Source of the DNA: Sanghuangporus weigelae | Lineage: Eukaryota > Basidiomycota > Agaricomycetes > Hymenochaetales > Hymenochaetaceae | Reading direction: 5' to 3' | Length of the DNA: 64,000 nt | Assembly (NCBI GenBank): GCA_033182465.1 | Contig: CP137327.1 | Location: 248,001 to 312,000, forward strand | Shown here: positions 11,901-22,560 of the stretch, one piece after another | Layout of the letters: each line of letters starts with the position of its first letter | How positions within the stretch are numbered: position 1 is the stretch's first letter | Program-made: the position numbers and the translations under genes | Notes under the pieces: model-generated | Database searches by the model: none | What the model was told of the DNA's origin: nothing | Seen by the model: only the letters and a program-made list of their open reading frames with translations

Positions 11901-12447
11901 GAAAAGCTAGGCTCTCCAGTCTGTTGTAGTCAATTCCGGATTCACAGGGAAGAGCATCCCAGAGTGTATCGACACCAAACGTGTTGGCGTCGGGATCGAC
12001 GTAGTTCTTCACGAAGGCCCCTGGGGACAGATTCATTTCTTTCGGAGTCGCAGCCTCCGTTACTTCAAGACCGCGTACATGCGAATTTACTCCATGGCGA
12101 ATGTGCATTGCAATGCGAGCCATGCCGAAACCGACAAGAAGGGCCTCCTTTCCGCGTAAAAGAGCATCGATGCCGGGCTCAGAAAGGCTGATGCCTCCAA
12201 GGAGCGGCGAATTACGAGTATGTAGAATAAAAATTTTATCGGAGGTAGTCGAAACGGCCAAGGCTTCTAGGGAGGTATCATCCACTGCGAGCAGAATAGC
12301 GACGCCCAAGATAGGGGGGAGATCTGGGACACGATCAATGACACTGAGAACCGCAGCGGAGAAATCCTTCGAAGACCTGAAGAACGCCGGACGAAGAAAT
12401 TTTGGTGCGTCGTGGGCGTTCACCAATGACTGTTCAAAGGGCTCCAT
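9000..12447 (-). CDS. Upf1-like superfamily 1 helicase, paralogue 2
   Basis: This is a diverged paralogue of the gene at 5.7-8.6 kb, in the same orientation and directly upstream of it. It begins MEPFEQSLVNAHD. It has the same N-terminal module (VGFGMARIAMHIRHGVNSHV) as paralogue 1, followed by RLNQSQADVVEAM, Walker A GPPGTGKTST, VVAQSNVAVKNIAERL, motif II LIVDEASQIG, FFGDPKQC, YNVDSFQG and RVNVMLTRCK. A C-terminal tail of about 180 residues rich in Ser, Pro, Arg and Thr, absent from paralogue 1, looks disordered. Several short introns interrupt the core; one lies immediately before GPPGTGKT in both paralogues. The family suggests RNA-directed unwinding. A role in RNA surveillance, silencing or defence is speculation. 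Confidence 0.87.
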
Positions 12448-12976
12448 GGGATAAAGAGGTGACGATGGAGGTCCGATACAAGATGGTCATAAGAGGCAGG
12501 CCTAGGAGTCTAATAGGTGATAATATAGATATGGTCATTGGGCCACCTCGCGATCTCATTATTTGGGTTACGTATATACATGAGGAACGCCTCAAGCCAG
12601 AGTTATAAGGAGACGAGCGCCTAATTTGAACTTAAAAAAACAAGGACTGAGGACCAGAAGAGTTGAGCGCTTATCCACTGCGGATGATAAAACTACGTAT
12701 GAGGATCCGCATCTCCCAGGTTGCAGGGTGTTTTCCTTCGAGAAGTCGCAAGGAATGGAACAGAAGCAACCATAAGTACTAGTCCTGATGCAACATTCGT
12801 AGAAGTCTCTTTCTGGGTTTGTCGTGTTTTGGTGATGACACCGTGGCGGAAACAAACCGATATAATCCATCTCCATCTAGACAATCAAAGTAGGCAATCA
12901 AGTCCCACGCCAGATTACAAAGAAACGCGACCGGTCCTTGGATCTTCAGACAGGCTCAACAACTCTTCAGACTAAT
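12448..12976. other. Intergenic region upstream of helicase paralogue 2
   Basis: No gene is supported. It would serve as the promoter of the minus-strand helicase and possibly of the weakly supported plus-strand ORFs to the right. Confidence 0.5.
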
Positions 12977-13839
12977 ATGGCACCAAACGCGAATGCAAAC
13001 AGAAGAGTCGCTGCATCTTCCGGAAGAAATGCGCGAAATGCGAGCATCAAGAAAAGTAACACCGGTACCTTAGGTATAGACGATCTCGACCCTGTCGTAC
13101 AGCCTTCGCAGTCCAGCAGCGACGACGGGTGCGTGAACCTCGCTGCAATTCTTAACGAGGAACTCAGGTGTTGCATAGGATAATGGCAAATATTGCTCAG
13201 CAAATGCAAAGTAAGAATGCTCCATGCCAAACAGTGACCGCGCTGATATCTTCTAGCATCAATGGAGAAGAAGAAGAAGGAAAGAGAGGTCAGGTTCCTC
13301 CAGGCAGCCCAATCGGAATTTTCGAGAATAGTATGCGCATATTTCGAGACTCTGAACTATCGCTCGGCTTACTTTCTGTCCTCTTAGCTTTCCGAGAAGG
13401 CACACGAGCTTCAAGATGGCGTCGCGGAGATGTGCGATTCTCTCTTGGTTTTGGTCTCATCTTCGTCCATACCATTCCTCTCACTCCCTAACTCTAGAGA
13501 CAGGATCTATGTTGGCTTTCAAGATGCGTACGTTGCTAATGAAGATAATATACGGAGACTCTGGACTGCGATCTTCGAGGAACAGTTGAAGCTTCATGCT
13601 CGTCTTTCTCCCTATTCTCTTTCTCTTCGTCATCTTATTGAATCATGCTGCAGGATCTCGTCGATGAGAAACATGGGTCGACAATAGAAGGCGAAAAGCG
13701 TCGGGAGAAAGACCATATTCAGTCCCTGACTCACTGCCGGAAAGCATGCGAAGGTCGTTTTCCTCTCCTTCGCGGCATAAGTGAAGCTGATCATTCTGTT
13801 CCAGAGTCCCAGCGTCTCATTGACTTACTGGAACAGAAC
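12977..13839 (+). CDS. Hypothetical protein or gene remnant, exon structure unresolved
   Basis: An ORF starts at an ATG at 12977 with MAPNANANRRVAASSGRNAR, a basic, Ser/Asn-rich and probably disordered start. Two later ORFs have coding-like composition: one spells EKAHELQDGVAEMCDSLLVL then LWTAIFEEQLKLHARL (about 13390-13687), the other is charged and possibly helical (13645-13842, including EKRREKDHIQSLTHCRKACE). I could not join them with convincing splice sites. They could be exons of one real gene or a decayed one. I recognise no family. Confidence 0.25.
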
Positions 13840-14187
13840 TGAAAATGTGCTGAATCTCTTATTGATACTCGTTCTGCTCTGGACTGCTTGTGCCTGTCGC
13901 TCTTCTGTCTTGTGACTTCAGATCTCAGGTTGAGAATAGCTCTCTCGGAAACTCGGTACCATCTGCGTCGGTTTTCTCGTATAACCTCGTTACGTGTTAT
14001 TGTGATATACAGTATAATTCAGAATGTTTTCGCAACAATTGCGGCTTGTCTTCATTTATTCTGACCTTTAGCTAAGCTGAAAAAGTCAAGTTTGCCAATT
14101 AAGCCAGAACAAAATCTGTTGCTTTTGCTTCTTTCTTGTTCTTGGCCCCTTGTCCAAGCCACATTTCAATCAACGCTTAATTTCCAG

Positions 14188-14317
14188 CTCAAACGTCCAG
14201 GCTTTCATGCTAAAAGAGTTCTTTGGCACGCCCACGAGTCGCAACTACGCCGACATTTCTCCCTACTCTCCATATCCACAAGCCTATCCTTGGCTCAATT
14301 ATGCACTTTTATTCTGA
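14188..14317 (+). pseudogene. Isolated terminal exon of a CE15 glucuronoyl esterase
   Basis: The plus strand encodes SNVQAFMLKEFFGTPTSRNY followed by ADISPYSPYPQAYPWLNYA and a stop at 14315-14317. This matches the C-terminal exon of both CE15 genes in this window (AFMLKEFFGTPTTRNYSDIS and AFMLKQFFGTPTDQNYSDIS), which are on the minus strand. An intact acceptor (tttccag) precedes it. No upstream CE15 exon (signal peptide, GCSR-GK serine motif, HC histidine motif) is present on the plus strand nearby. It is therefore an inverted, truncated relic. Confidence 0.85.
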
Positions 14318-14498
14318 GTTTGGTGGTGCTGTCCGGTCTTGCCGAATTTACAGAATTTTGTCTTTCTTCTGTCTGTAGAAATTGGTTCCGGCTTGTCATA
14401 ACTACGTATAATTTCAATTGGTTTTGACAACCCGGCCTGGCAAGTTCCAAGAGGATCCGACTTGACATACATCGGAATTCCTGCCCCAAATCAGTGTT

Positions 14499-15040
14499 CT
14501 AGTTCTCTGTGTAACGGTAAAATAGTCTAGTTAAGATTCCTAACTTCTTTGCGCCTCCTGTACCCTTCTCATCGACAAAAGAGTGTCGCACTCTACTATC
14601 TCTATGGCTCGAAATGTCGACCGAAAATCCGGTCCAAGATTGCCTTCCAGCTGCGAAAACAAGCCCTCGCTATAAGAGAATAACACAACTCGAAGCTGAG
14701 AACGTACAGTAATTCATGGCTTTGTAGTCTCCAACGAAGCAATTTCTTGACCCATCCACTTCAGAGAATGTCGTCAAACGTTTCTCTGCCGATTTCGAGA
14801 GAGTGATTTGGCCATTCTGAGCACTCATCATCACTGGACCAACAAGGTCTGCTGGAAGTGCAATGGAAACAGAACCATAGTTAGTATTGGCGGCTTTGGA
14901 CGCGGAAAACGTCGGAAAATGGATGGATCTCGCCGAGGAGATGCACCCACGGAGGACTACGGGTGAAGAAGTAATTGTTGAGATGTGGAACCATTGCGGT
15001 TTCGTATGGAGGCGGTCCATTGTCCTGCTCTTTGACAGGC
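14499..15040 (-). pseudogene. Internally deleted DUF7330-family remnant
   Basis: The C-terminal half matches the intact family members: GSVSIALPADLVGPVMM, RLTTFSEVDGSRNCFVGDYK, then an intron and a last exon of 152 nt (14499-14650) with QSWTGFSVDIS and SFVDEK. This last exon has the same length as that of the 15.6-16.6 kb gene. Upstream, a PPPYETA segment recalls the N-terminal PPPY of the intact genes. The middle of the domain (the IKRENSSIKGTFVVDAGL to TADVWLVDD section) is missing. The remnant lies back to back with the orphan CE15 exon. Confidence 0.75.
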
Positions 15041-15049
15041 TGGGGAAAT

Positions 15050-15630
15050 GAAGAAGGTTCGGTAAACTATGGAAATTTCTTTATGATTGTACGAATCTAC
15101 GAAGGATACGATATCCTCATCCTCTCCTTTAGCACTGATGACCATGGTGGTGGATGGTAGAAAACAGCGGATGCACTGAGCTGTTGTATGACCACCAAGC
15201 TATCCTAACTACGGCTGATTGATCTAATACTTGTATGTCCTCGGCCTTGTTTATAAGAATGAGCGCATCATGACGCTGGGAAATGACCAGGTACTGTATA
15301 CCGATGTTTATCAATTAAAAATTATGAGCTAGTCGAAAAGAAAGAACATCTTCAGCATTGATTACCTTAACACAGCAGATCGAATAAATAGCATACAAGC
15401 ATTTCTTAGAGACAACCAGTTGATTATCCTCTGAGATCAGTTGGACGGCCAAAGTCTAATGATTCAGATTCACGATTTGAATTCGCCAAGAAATCAGCGG
15501 ATTGCAATTTAATGAGCAAGGCCAATGCATGCCATACGAATACGATCTAGTCCATATCTCGGAACTGTCGATAACAGGAAGTCAGCTTATTCAACAGACA
15601 GAGAAATAGACAGAGAAACATACAAAACAC
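15050..15630. other. Intergenic, no gene seen
   Basis: AT-rich sequence with only short unsupported ORFs lies between the DUF7330 remnant and the first intact DUF7330 gene. Confidence 0.5.
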
Positions 15631-15632
15631 AC

Positions 15633-16593
15633 TTAGAATCCCGCAAAGAGCCTGCGAAAGAAGCCTCCGCCATCACTCACACTGCTACTCGCACTCGGAT
15701 CAACCTCGTCAACAAAAGATAGCTTGACTCTGCCGTTGACACTCCCGATCTCAGCTACTGATCCAGCCCAACGCTGGCCACCAGCTGCGATGACCATGAG
15801 ACGCACCAGAGTAGTGAGATACCGGGCATACGTTTTAAAGAGAAACTACGTACTGTATCCTGCTCTCCTATAGTCACCAACAAAGCATTTTCTTGTCCCA
15901 TTATCTTCTGAGAAAATCACCAAGCGCGATTCCATCGCACTAGACAAGGACACGGAACCATTCACAGTGTACAAGGTTAGTGGTCCCACGAAGTCTGATG
16001 GGAGTGCAACGGTGGTAGTTGCATTCTTTGATTTTATAATTAACGAGAAGGGACGTGATGTAGTCGAGTCCTGGAAAGGATTTTAACAGCACATTAAGGT
16101 AAAGTAAACACACGGCACCTACCAGCTTCAAGTTAATAGATCCGTTTCTTGACCTTAATTCGAGTTCTGCCCTTCTCATCAGATCCTTGTGTGAAGCCTC
16201 CGTTTCATCATCGACAAGCCAGACGTCGGCTGTAATACTAGAGTTGATGGACTCAAGGTATAGGTTCTTCTTTGCCTCAGCTTGTATCGGTCCTTGCGCA
16301 ACTTCGTCAGGTGAGTTAGAAGTCGATGCAGATGCTGGTAGTGTTGATAACAATTCATCTGGGATAGTAAGACCAGCATCGACGACAAATGTTCCTTTAA
16401 TTGACGAGTTCTCTCGTTTGATCTTGGTAAAATTCGTCGACATAATGTTAACTGGTCTTTCGCGACCCGAGGAAGAGCGAGATCTTGGATCGCTCTCTGA
16501 ATTATCATCGAAGGATGACGATGTGGGTGCCGGATTGTATGGTGGCGGAACGTCGCTTGGCCATGGACCAGTTTCCGGCTGTGATGACGCCAT
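15633..16593 (-). CDS. DUF7330-domain protein A (PPxY-containing)
   Basis: Three exons, 16123-16593, 15854-16070 and 15633-15784, sum to 840 nt (279 aa). The N terminus is Pro/Ser-rich and carries DVPPPYNPAP, a PPxY motif of the kind bound by WW domains. The globular part has the family pattern: IKRENSSIKGTFVVDAGL, NLYLESINSSITADVWLVDD, ELRSRNGSINLKL, VALPSDFVGPLTL, VIFSEDNGTRKCFVGDYRR, then WAGSVAEIGSVNGRVKLSF in the last exon, ending FFRRLFAGF. Repeated N-G-S/V strand-like segments suggest an all-beta repeat fold. Function is unknown; I read the family as DUF7330, common in agaricomycetes. No signal peptide or membrane segment is seen, so it is probably intracellular. A frame-preserving last intron is needed; reading through gives a false stop at 15846. 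Confidence 0.82.
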
Positions 16594-17144
16594 ATAGCTT
16601 CAGTGATAACCATCTCGAGGAAGACAACATACCGATGGTGGATTTCCTTCACTCGCCCCTTTCTCCCCAGGTATGAACATGTTGAACTTGTGCGGCTTTG
16701 TCGGATACTACGTTCGCCAAGCTGCTCAATCAAGGTCTTGTCGGAAGTTAGAAGTAGAAGCCTCCAAGAAAGTGTCCGAGCCTTGGCCATGGACTGCGGA
16801 CGGCTTCTCCGGTGTCCCAATCCAATCCTACTCGTCGCACGTGATGCCAAAAATGAGACGTTGCTTGACTTTACCTATTCTATAAAAATCTGCATTGAAT
16901 CGCTCACTTACTTGCCCAGATAATGAGTCCTATCGATTCTACTTCGGTCTTGATTTTGAATATTTGGAAACCTAATTCAATCGCATTGTCGCTCGAATAC
17001 GTGAACAAACAAATCCGGAGCATAAGACCAGTACTGCCAGTGCCAGTCACTACTGAGTACAATTTAAATGAATCAATGAATGGTCGCATTCCAAAACCTC
17101 AATGAAACTCCTGGATAAGAATTCGATGTAGTCAGCCGACTCTT

Positions 17145-18695
17145 TCAAGGCATGTCATTGATCCATAGGTACGCCTCAGGGAACGGTGTGTAGGGAGAAA
17201 TATCGGAGTAATTGCGAGTTGTCGGCGTTCCGAAGAACTCCTTCAGCATGAATGCCTGGATGTTGGAGCTAGAAGACGAAAGACCTTGATGAGTAGACCC
17301 TATGTATACTCGGAGCCGTTGCTTACTATCCAGAGATATCGCAATGCCAGCTGTCGCGAATCGCGACACCCACTTTGTCGCCAACACCAAGGAAATCGAA
17401 GACCGCCTTCGTAGCCGGGAAGGTCACCTCAGCTTCGCCCTCCGGGTTTGTCTAGAGTAAACCAAAGTAAATCGACGTTTTTTTATCAGCGTCTAAGCAG
17501 TTTACCCAGTAATCCGTTTCTCCTACGAGTTCGAGAAAATTAATTAGTTGTGATGCCTGAGCAAAGCTAACACCCACCCTCATCCCAGATTATCGCTCTC
17601 TTATTATTCCAGGTAAGTCATGCGCAGTGCCATTCTATAAGGTGCTATGGCTTACCGGCGCTACCAATGCCGCATTTATATGCGAGTCAAACGGAATCTG
17701 GCGTGCATCGTTGACGAACTTTAGTAAATTCGTATTTGTCCAGTATGGGTAAACTCCGGTGATGTTAGTGATCTTCTCGTTTTCTCCGACTAACGTAACT
17801 GTCAGACATTTTTGTGAAATACAGAAGTAGAGAAGAAGACTCGCGCTCTTCAAAGTGGAACCTCCAGGGTGCAATCCCTTCTGTCCCACTTGACATGGGC
17901 ATAGAAAGGGTTATCTAAAATCGGGAATATGCATGAGATTACTATGTATATGTGAGCGATATAAAACCAAAACTTACGCGCTCATCGAAAATACCCGCCG
18001 CGAGAGCGGCTTTTCCATATCGGCTGCATCCAATTGAGCCAACCCTAGTTGCGTCGAGCTCCGGAGCGACCTGGATGATTGCATCCAGTACGCGATGATA
18101 TCCCCAGCCCCAAGCCGTAAGGACACCTGGGACCAAATGAGATCCGAGAAATTTCCCTTGAAGTTTACTCACCAATGTCTCGGCCAGAGTATAAAGTCCA
18201 AAATGTGCCGGTACGAGCAGTCGAGTCCGCCGCAACATCAGGGAGATTGAACGTAGCAAGAGCGACACCGTAACCAAGGAACACGTTGTTGTCTACCCCA
18301 CCTGCACTGATGACAACAGGGACAGGTGACTGAGGAGTGCCGCGGACGTTCGTCGGTAAAGCAAGGCTCGCTCCAAAAGTCGCCGACTTCCCATTTGCAG
18401 AGACAGTGATGGAAAGCGAGTTCCCGGTGCGTGTAGCGTTGACGGTTTCTTGAGAGTGATCTGGATAATAGCCATACATATATTCTTGAACAAGCGTCAA
18501 AAGTTCAGCTCTGCGACAATCCCAGTCCTCAGGAGTCTGAACGGATGCATTATTGAAGAATGTGAATGGATCTGGCATGACATCGATGACAGGAAGGTCG
18601 GTAGGCGCTGGAAGAGGACTCGGTAGAGTCGGGCATGATTGGGCCCGGACGGTATTGGCGGCGAAAAGGAGAGCCAAGTATACGAAGGTAGTCAT
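17145..18695 (-). CDS. Glucuronoyl esterase (CE15), copy 1
   Basis: A secreted 4-O-methyl-glucuronoyl methylesterase of carbohydrate esterase family 15. These enzymes cleave ester links between glucuronic acid on xylan and lignin alcohols. The signal peptide is MTTFVYLALLFAANTVRA. The family start LPAPTDLPVIDVMPDPFTFF is followed by YMYGYYPDHS, TAWGWGYHRVLDAI, the nucleophile motif GCSRYGKAALAAG, MPMSSGTEGIAPWR, and DSWHCDISG with the expected catalytic His. The last exon ends PFPEAYLWINDMP. There are multiple short introns and no carbohydrate-binding module. It lies just upstream of DUF7330 A on the same strand. A TATA-like element lies about 50 bp upstream. Confidence 0.92.
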
Positions 18696-18740
18696 CGTTA
18701 GTGCGCAGTGGCTTGGTGTCTTACCAGCTCAAGGCTGAGC

Positions 18741-18750
18741 GTTTATATCT
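18741..18750 (-). promoter_or_regulatory. TATA-like element of CE15 copy 1
   Basis: The minus strand reads AGATATAAAC about 46-55 bp upstream of the CE15 ATG at 18695. This spacing is plausible for a short 5' leader. Confidence 0.5.
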
Positions 18751-18751
18751 T

Positions 18752-20485
18752 TCCATTGTGGTGTTTCCTCGGTGTACTGGAAGACTGGATTCAGTAGGTT
18801 CAAATTGCGAAGTGCCTAGCCATATTATTAAAATGGACAAGAATAAATCTTGATTCTCCGGTAGCTCTTGTAGGACAGATTCGATGTGGTCAGCAGGCAA
18901 TGCTTATTACGACCCGAAGCCCTAGAAAGTCTAGCAGCTTCGACCATAGCGCAATTGCATCCAAGAAGTCGCAGCTTATGCCAAAACGGATGCTCTTTCG
19001 AGGAAATATCGGAAAAGAGAAGCAAGAGGAGACCCTGCCCAGGTCAGGTCGAAGCATCGAGACTGTACATCTTCGGCTGTTTGATGTAATTTTATTCTCA
19101 GAATTGCATCGAAGCGGTCCTTTGAACAGAAAAGAAACTTATCTACCTGCTAAGGATGAAGCTCTGAGGAACGAGTAGTTGATGTCCTCGGAAATTATCG
19201 CTTTCCGAGACAGGCAGGGCTTCAACGTCCGGAGTAACTCAGATTCTCAAGGATACTAGACCAGCCCCGAGAGATCCCCAGCATCGTGCGTGAGTGATCA
19301 GAAGGAGGCAGAAGGTGCGAACATAAAAAATAAGCATATCACACGCACGAGCTCAAGAACAGATCTAGAGACACGACATTTTATGGACGTTCGGCGATAT
19401 ACTAAGAGCATTCGGTGAACACCTCGAAGCCAGAAAGGATCTCGTGTTCGAAGGATCGCGATTACCTCAAGCATTCGAGCAAGTACCAAAATTCATAGTG
19501 CATCTGCCCTCGTTACACAGCTTCGTCGATGAATGCAACCTATACGAACAAACGGGAAATTTCTTGATGACGATCAGGTTTCAAGTTCAAGTTGTGAGTC
19601 TAACTTGAATCCGGTATTTCCCGAACTTGGCTTATTTCTCACTTTCCATCTCTATCGCGATCGGTTCTCGACCGCTAATAAAGTCTGTTTCAATTTACTG
19701 GATAGCAGCTCTGCAAAACACCATCGCAAATATCAATATGAGCTCGTACCTTCTTCATGCGAACTCAGTTCACCCGTATTGGTTTCCCTTCGGTTTCCTC
19801 GTTTTTTTAAGGGCAGTGCTCGCCACGGCTAAATGGAAGCTAGGAGTCGCCCAGAACATCTAGATCTAGAACTCTGCCCTCTATTCTCTCGTCAACACAT
19901 TCATTGATTCAGAGTCGCTAGAGCAGACGCAGTAGGATGAATACATTCCCTCCATCTGTATGCCGCTTCTCAAGCTACCCATTTGCAAAGTTTGACTCGC
20001 TTACGGCATTAGACGTGCGTCGTGAAAAGAGCGCTAAGCTCGGTACTGCAAAGCTTTTCTGCTGTGGCGACATGGAAGGATATTGTGCTGCGTTGCATAT
20101 TCTGCTTTGATTCTCCTCGGAAGAAAATGTCAAACTGATTGTGGCGAGAAGAAGCCGAGCATATTTCCCTGTCAGTCGTAGCATCGGTCATTTTGCGGGT
20201 TGAAAACATCGGAAGCAAACAAGACTGAAATTTATGCCACTCGGAGAATCCACAATCGGAAAATTACATTTTGTATGTACATCTACTTCCTTCTTCAGTC
20301 CTTGCGGTGCGAGCTCTATTTTTATTCTTCCGACAGGCAGGCGCTTTTTCCAGATAATTTTGCATCCTCTGTTGCCACAAACAAGCAGTCGCAACGCAAA
20401 GGAATGTCCGATTTGTACTCAATGAATTACAATCAAGCACATTAGCCATGTTTCCCTGTAGGGAAGGTGCTCAATATCGAAGGTT
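18752..20485. other. Intergenic region between divergent CE15 and aspartic protease genes
   Basis: About 1.7 kb has no ORF that looks coding on either strand. It separates the divergently transcribed CE15 copy 1 and protease genes and may hold the regulatory elements of both. Confidence 0.5.
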
Positions 20486-20493
20486 TATAAAAG
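20486..20493 (+). promoter_or_regulatory. TATA box of the aspartic protease gene
   Basis: TATAAAAG lies 90 bp upstream of the ATG at 20583. Its presence inside the apparent ORF extension argues against the upstream ATG at 20448 as the true start. Confidence 0.6.
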
Positions 20494-20582
20494 GAGGTCC
20501 GAATCACGACAAATACTCAACAGAAACTCGCAATACTTCTGTACGTAAACTGCAACAGCAAAAAACAAAAAATATTCCAGAT

Positions 20583-22359
20583 ATGAGCCGGAATTCAGCA
20601 GCTAAAAAAGGTTCAGCCCATCACAGCTCAAAGCCATCGGCTTCCACTGCTAGCCATGAGACTAGAAATCATAGATCAGGTCAGCATGCGGCGTCTGCAG
20701 CTCCGAAGGGCGCTCCATTGGCATCCAAGAGTCCGAACGTTGCTGCACCACCGCAGGAGAGGAAGAAGGCCGCAGCTGTACCCGAAAAGAAGCAGGAAGT
20801 AAGGGCTCATTCGACGGCTTCAACCTCCTCTCACACAGCTCATCACAAGCCATCGGGAGCACGATATATCACCATCAAGGCGATAGCGAAGAGGAATTTG
20901 CTCAGGGCGAGCATATCGGATATCCTGAAGAACGACAGGGAACGCGATGTCGCATTCCAGAAGTTCATCACGAAGAGCTCTCGCAATCGTCTGATCACAT
21001 CCTACATGCCCGAGTCTTCGGCCGCTGGTCAAGGTGGGGATGACGATGGGGATATTGAGGACGTGCCTGTCGCCAATGTGAACTACCTGAACATGCTCAA
21101 CTTGAACGCTTTCGGGAACTTCTCACGTATGTATACCGAGATTACCTTTGGAGAAAATCCTGCATCAACCCCGGTTGAAGCCCTTATTGACACCGGGTCA
21201 GCGGTAACCTGGGTCAATTTGACAGCCTATAAAGAAGCAATAAATAAAACGAAGTCTAGGGCTGCTAAGACCATTAAGAAGAAACGTTTCGAAATGGCTT
21301 ACTCAGCTGGGTCTATTAAAGGTGACCTACTCAAAGACAAGATCAGATTTTGCGGCATCAAGTCGCAAGAGGTTGTCCTTAACCATGTATTTGGTGTCGT
21401 CGACGAAAAGGAGTGCCCAGATGCTTTGAGATGGAGGACAGAACAAGATATCAACGCAATACTTGGTCTTGGACATCGGGACCTCGCAAAAGACGTCGTT
21501 AAGAAACTTAGCAAGAAGGGCACAGACAAGAAAACAGAAGATCTACCTACTGTTCCAGACAGGCTTAAAGCCAAGGGATACATATCCAGCATTATAATCG
21601 GCATTCACTATCGACTCCCCGATGAAGGCAAAAGGCAGCCAGACGACTCTTCGAGTCATTCTTCAGGTTCGAACGCCGGAATAATGGTTGCAGAATTCCA
21701 CATTGGAGGGATCAAGGCCTCCGTCTTCAAGGAAGAGACTCATAGGACGATTCCCGCGACTATTATCGGCGACTCTGCGAGGTACGGCGGAGTAGACCTC
21801 GAACTCAAGTATGAGAATGAAGTAGTGATGCCCGAGAGCCATGGGATCATTGATACGGGAGCGGAGATGATAGGCTTGCCTGGATCAATTCTGGACGCAT
21901 ATTTTGCGATGGTCAACAAATCGGCCGGTCGAGACATCGTAAAATACGACCAAACGGAGAAGATCTATTACATGAAGAAGGAAGATTTCGGGTTGCTGAA
22001 GCCTTTGGAGTTCAACTTCAAAAAAGGTAGTAACGCACTCTTCAGCTTTGAACCGCGCCAGCAAGTCTATCCTCCAGCTTTCGTGAGAAAGCTTGTCGCA
22101 GAAGACCAGAAAGGCGATCATCTCTACTTTATCTTCCGAAGACTTGATGATACGCAAGGCAGTTCCCGTAAATTCAGTCTGGGACAGTTGTGGAGTAAGT
22201 GAAATTCCAAATAGATCGCGAGTCAAATACCGATGCTCATATTTCAATCTTCCAGTAATGTGGTACTACATTATATTAGACGGGTCAGATCCTAACCAAG
22301 ACAAAATTGGTATAGCTGAGATTGAAGGGCACACAAGTCATAAATGGCGAGGCTTGTAA
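20583..22359 (+). CDS. Pepsin-like (A1) aspartic protease without a signal peptide
   Basis: Two exons, 20583-22194 and 22256-22359, sum to 1716 nt (571 aa). Residues 1-100 are Ser/Ala/His/Lys-rich and low complexity, followed by a propeptide-like helical section. The bilobal catalytic domain has ALIDTGSAVTWV (first Asp) and HGIIDTGAEMIGLP (second Asp). The C-terminal lobe ends LGQLWIMWYYIILDGSDPNQ then IGIAEIEG, recovered only after splicing the last intron. Both catalytic aspartates are kept. The start MSRNSAAKKG lacks a hydrophobic signal, unusual for a family that is mostly secreted or vacuolar. A 5'-UTR intron just before the ATG is possible. It is oriented opposite to the flanking CE15 genes. 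Confidence 0.85.
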
Positions 22360-22560
22360 ACACGCGTTAGAGTAGATGCCACATGTAGCTGCAGCGAGCG
22401 CAATGTATCTGAATACTCGAGATAGTAATTCATCCGTATTTATTCTCTAGATCGCAGTGCGATCAACAAACGGGTTCATACAAGACAAGTCTGATAAGCT
22501 GACCCGATCACAACGTTTTATGAATAATTGAGACTGGTATCCTGACTCCAACGATAGAGA

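Noticed and set aside
16179-16850. 223-codon minus-strand ORF overlapping DUF7330 A
   Set aside because: It is in another frame of the same strand; the frame starting at 16593 carries the conserved family sequence.
20448-20582. Upstream ATG extending the aspartic protease N terminus
   Set aside because: The extension contains a TATA box (20486-20493) and probable leader sequence, and has no signal peptide or conserved content.
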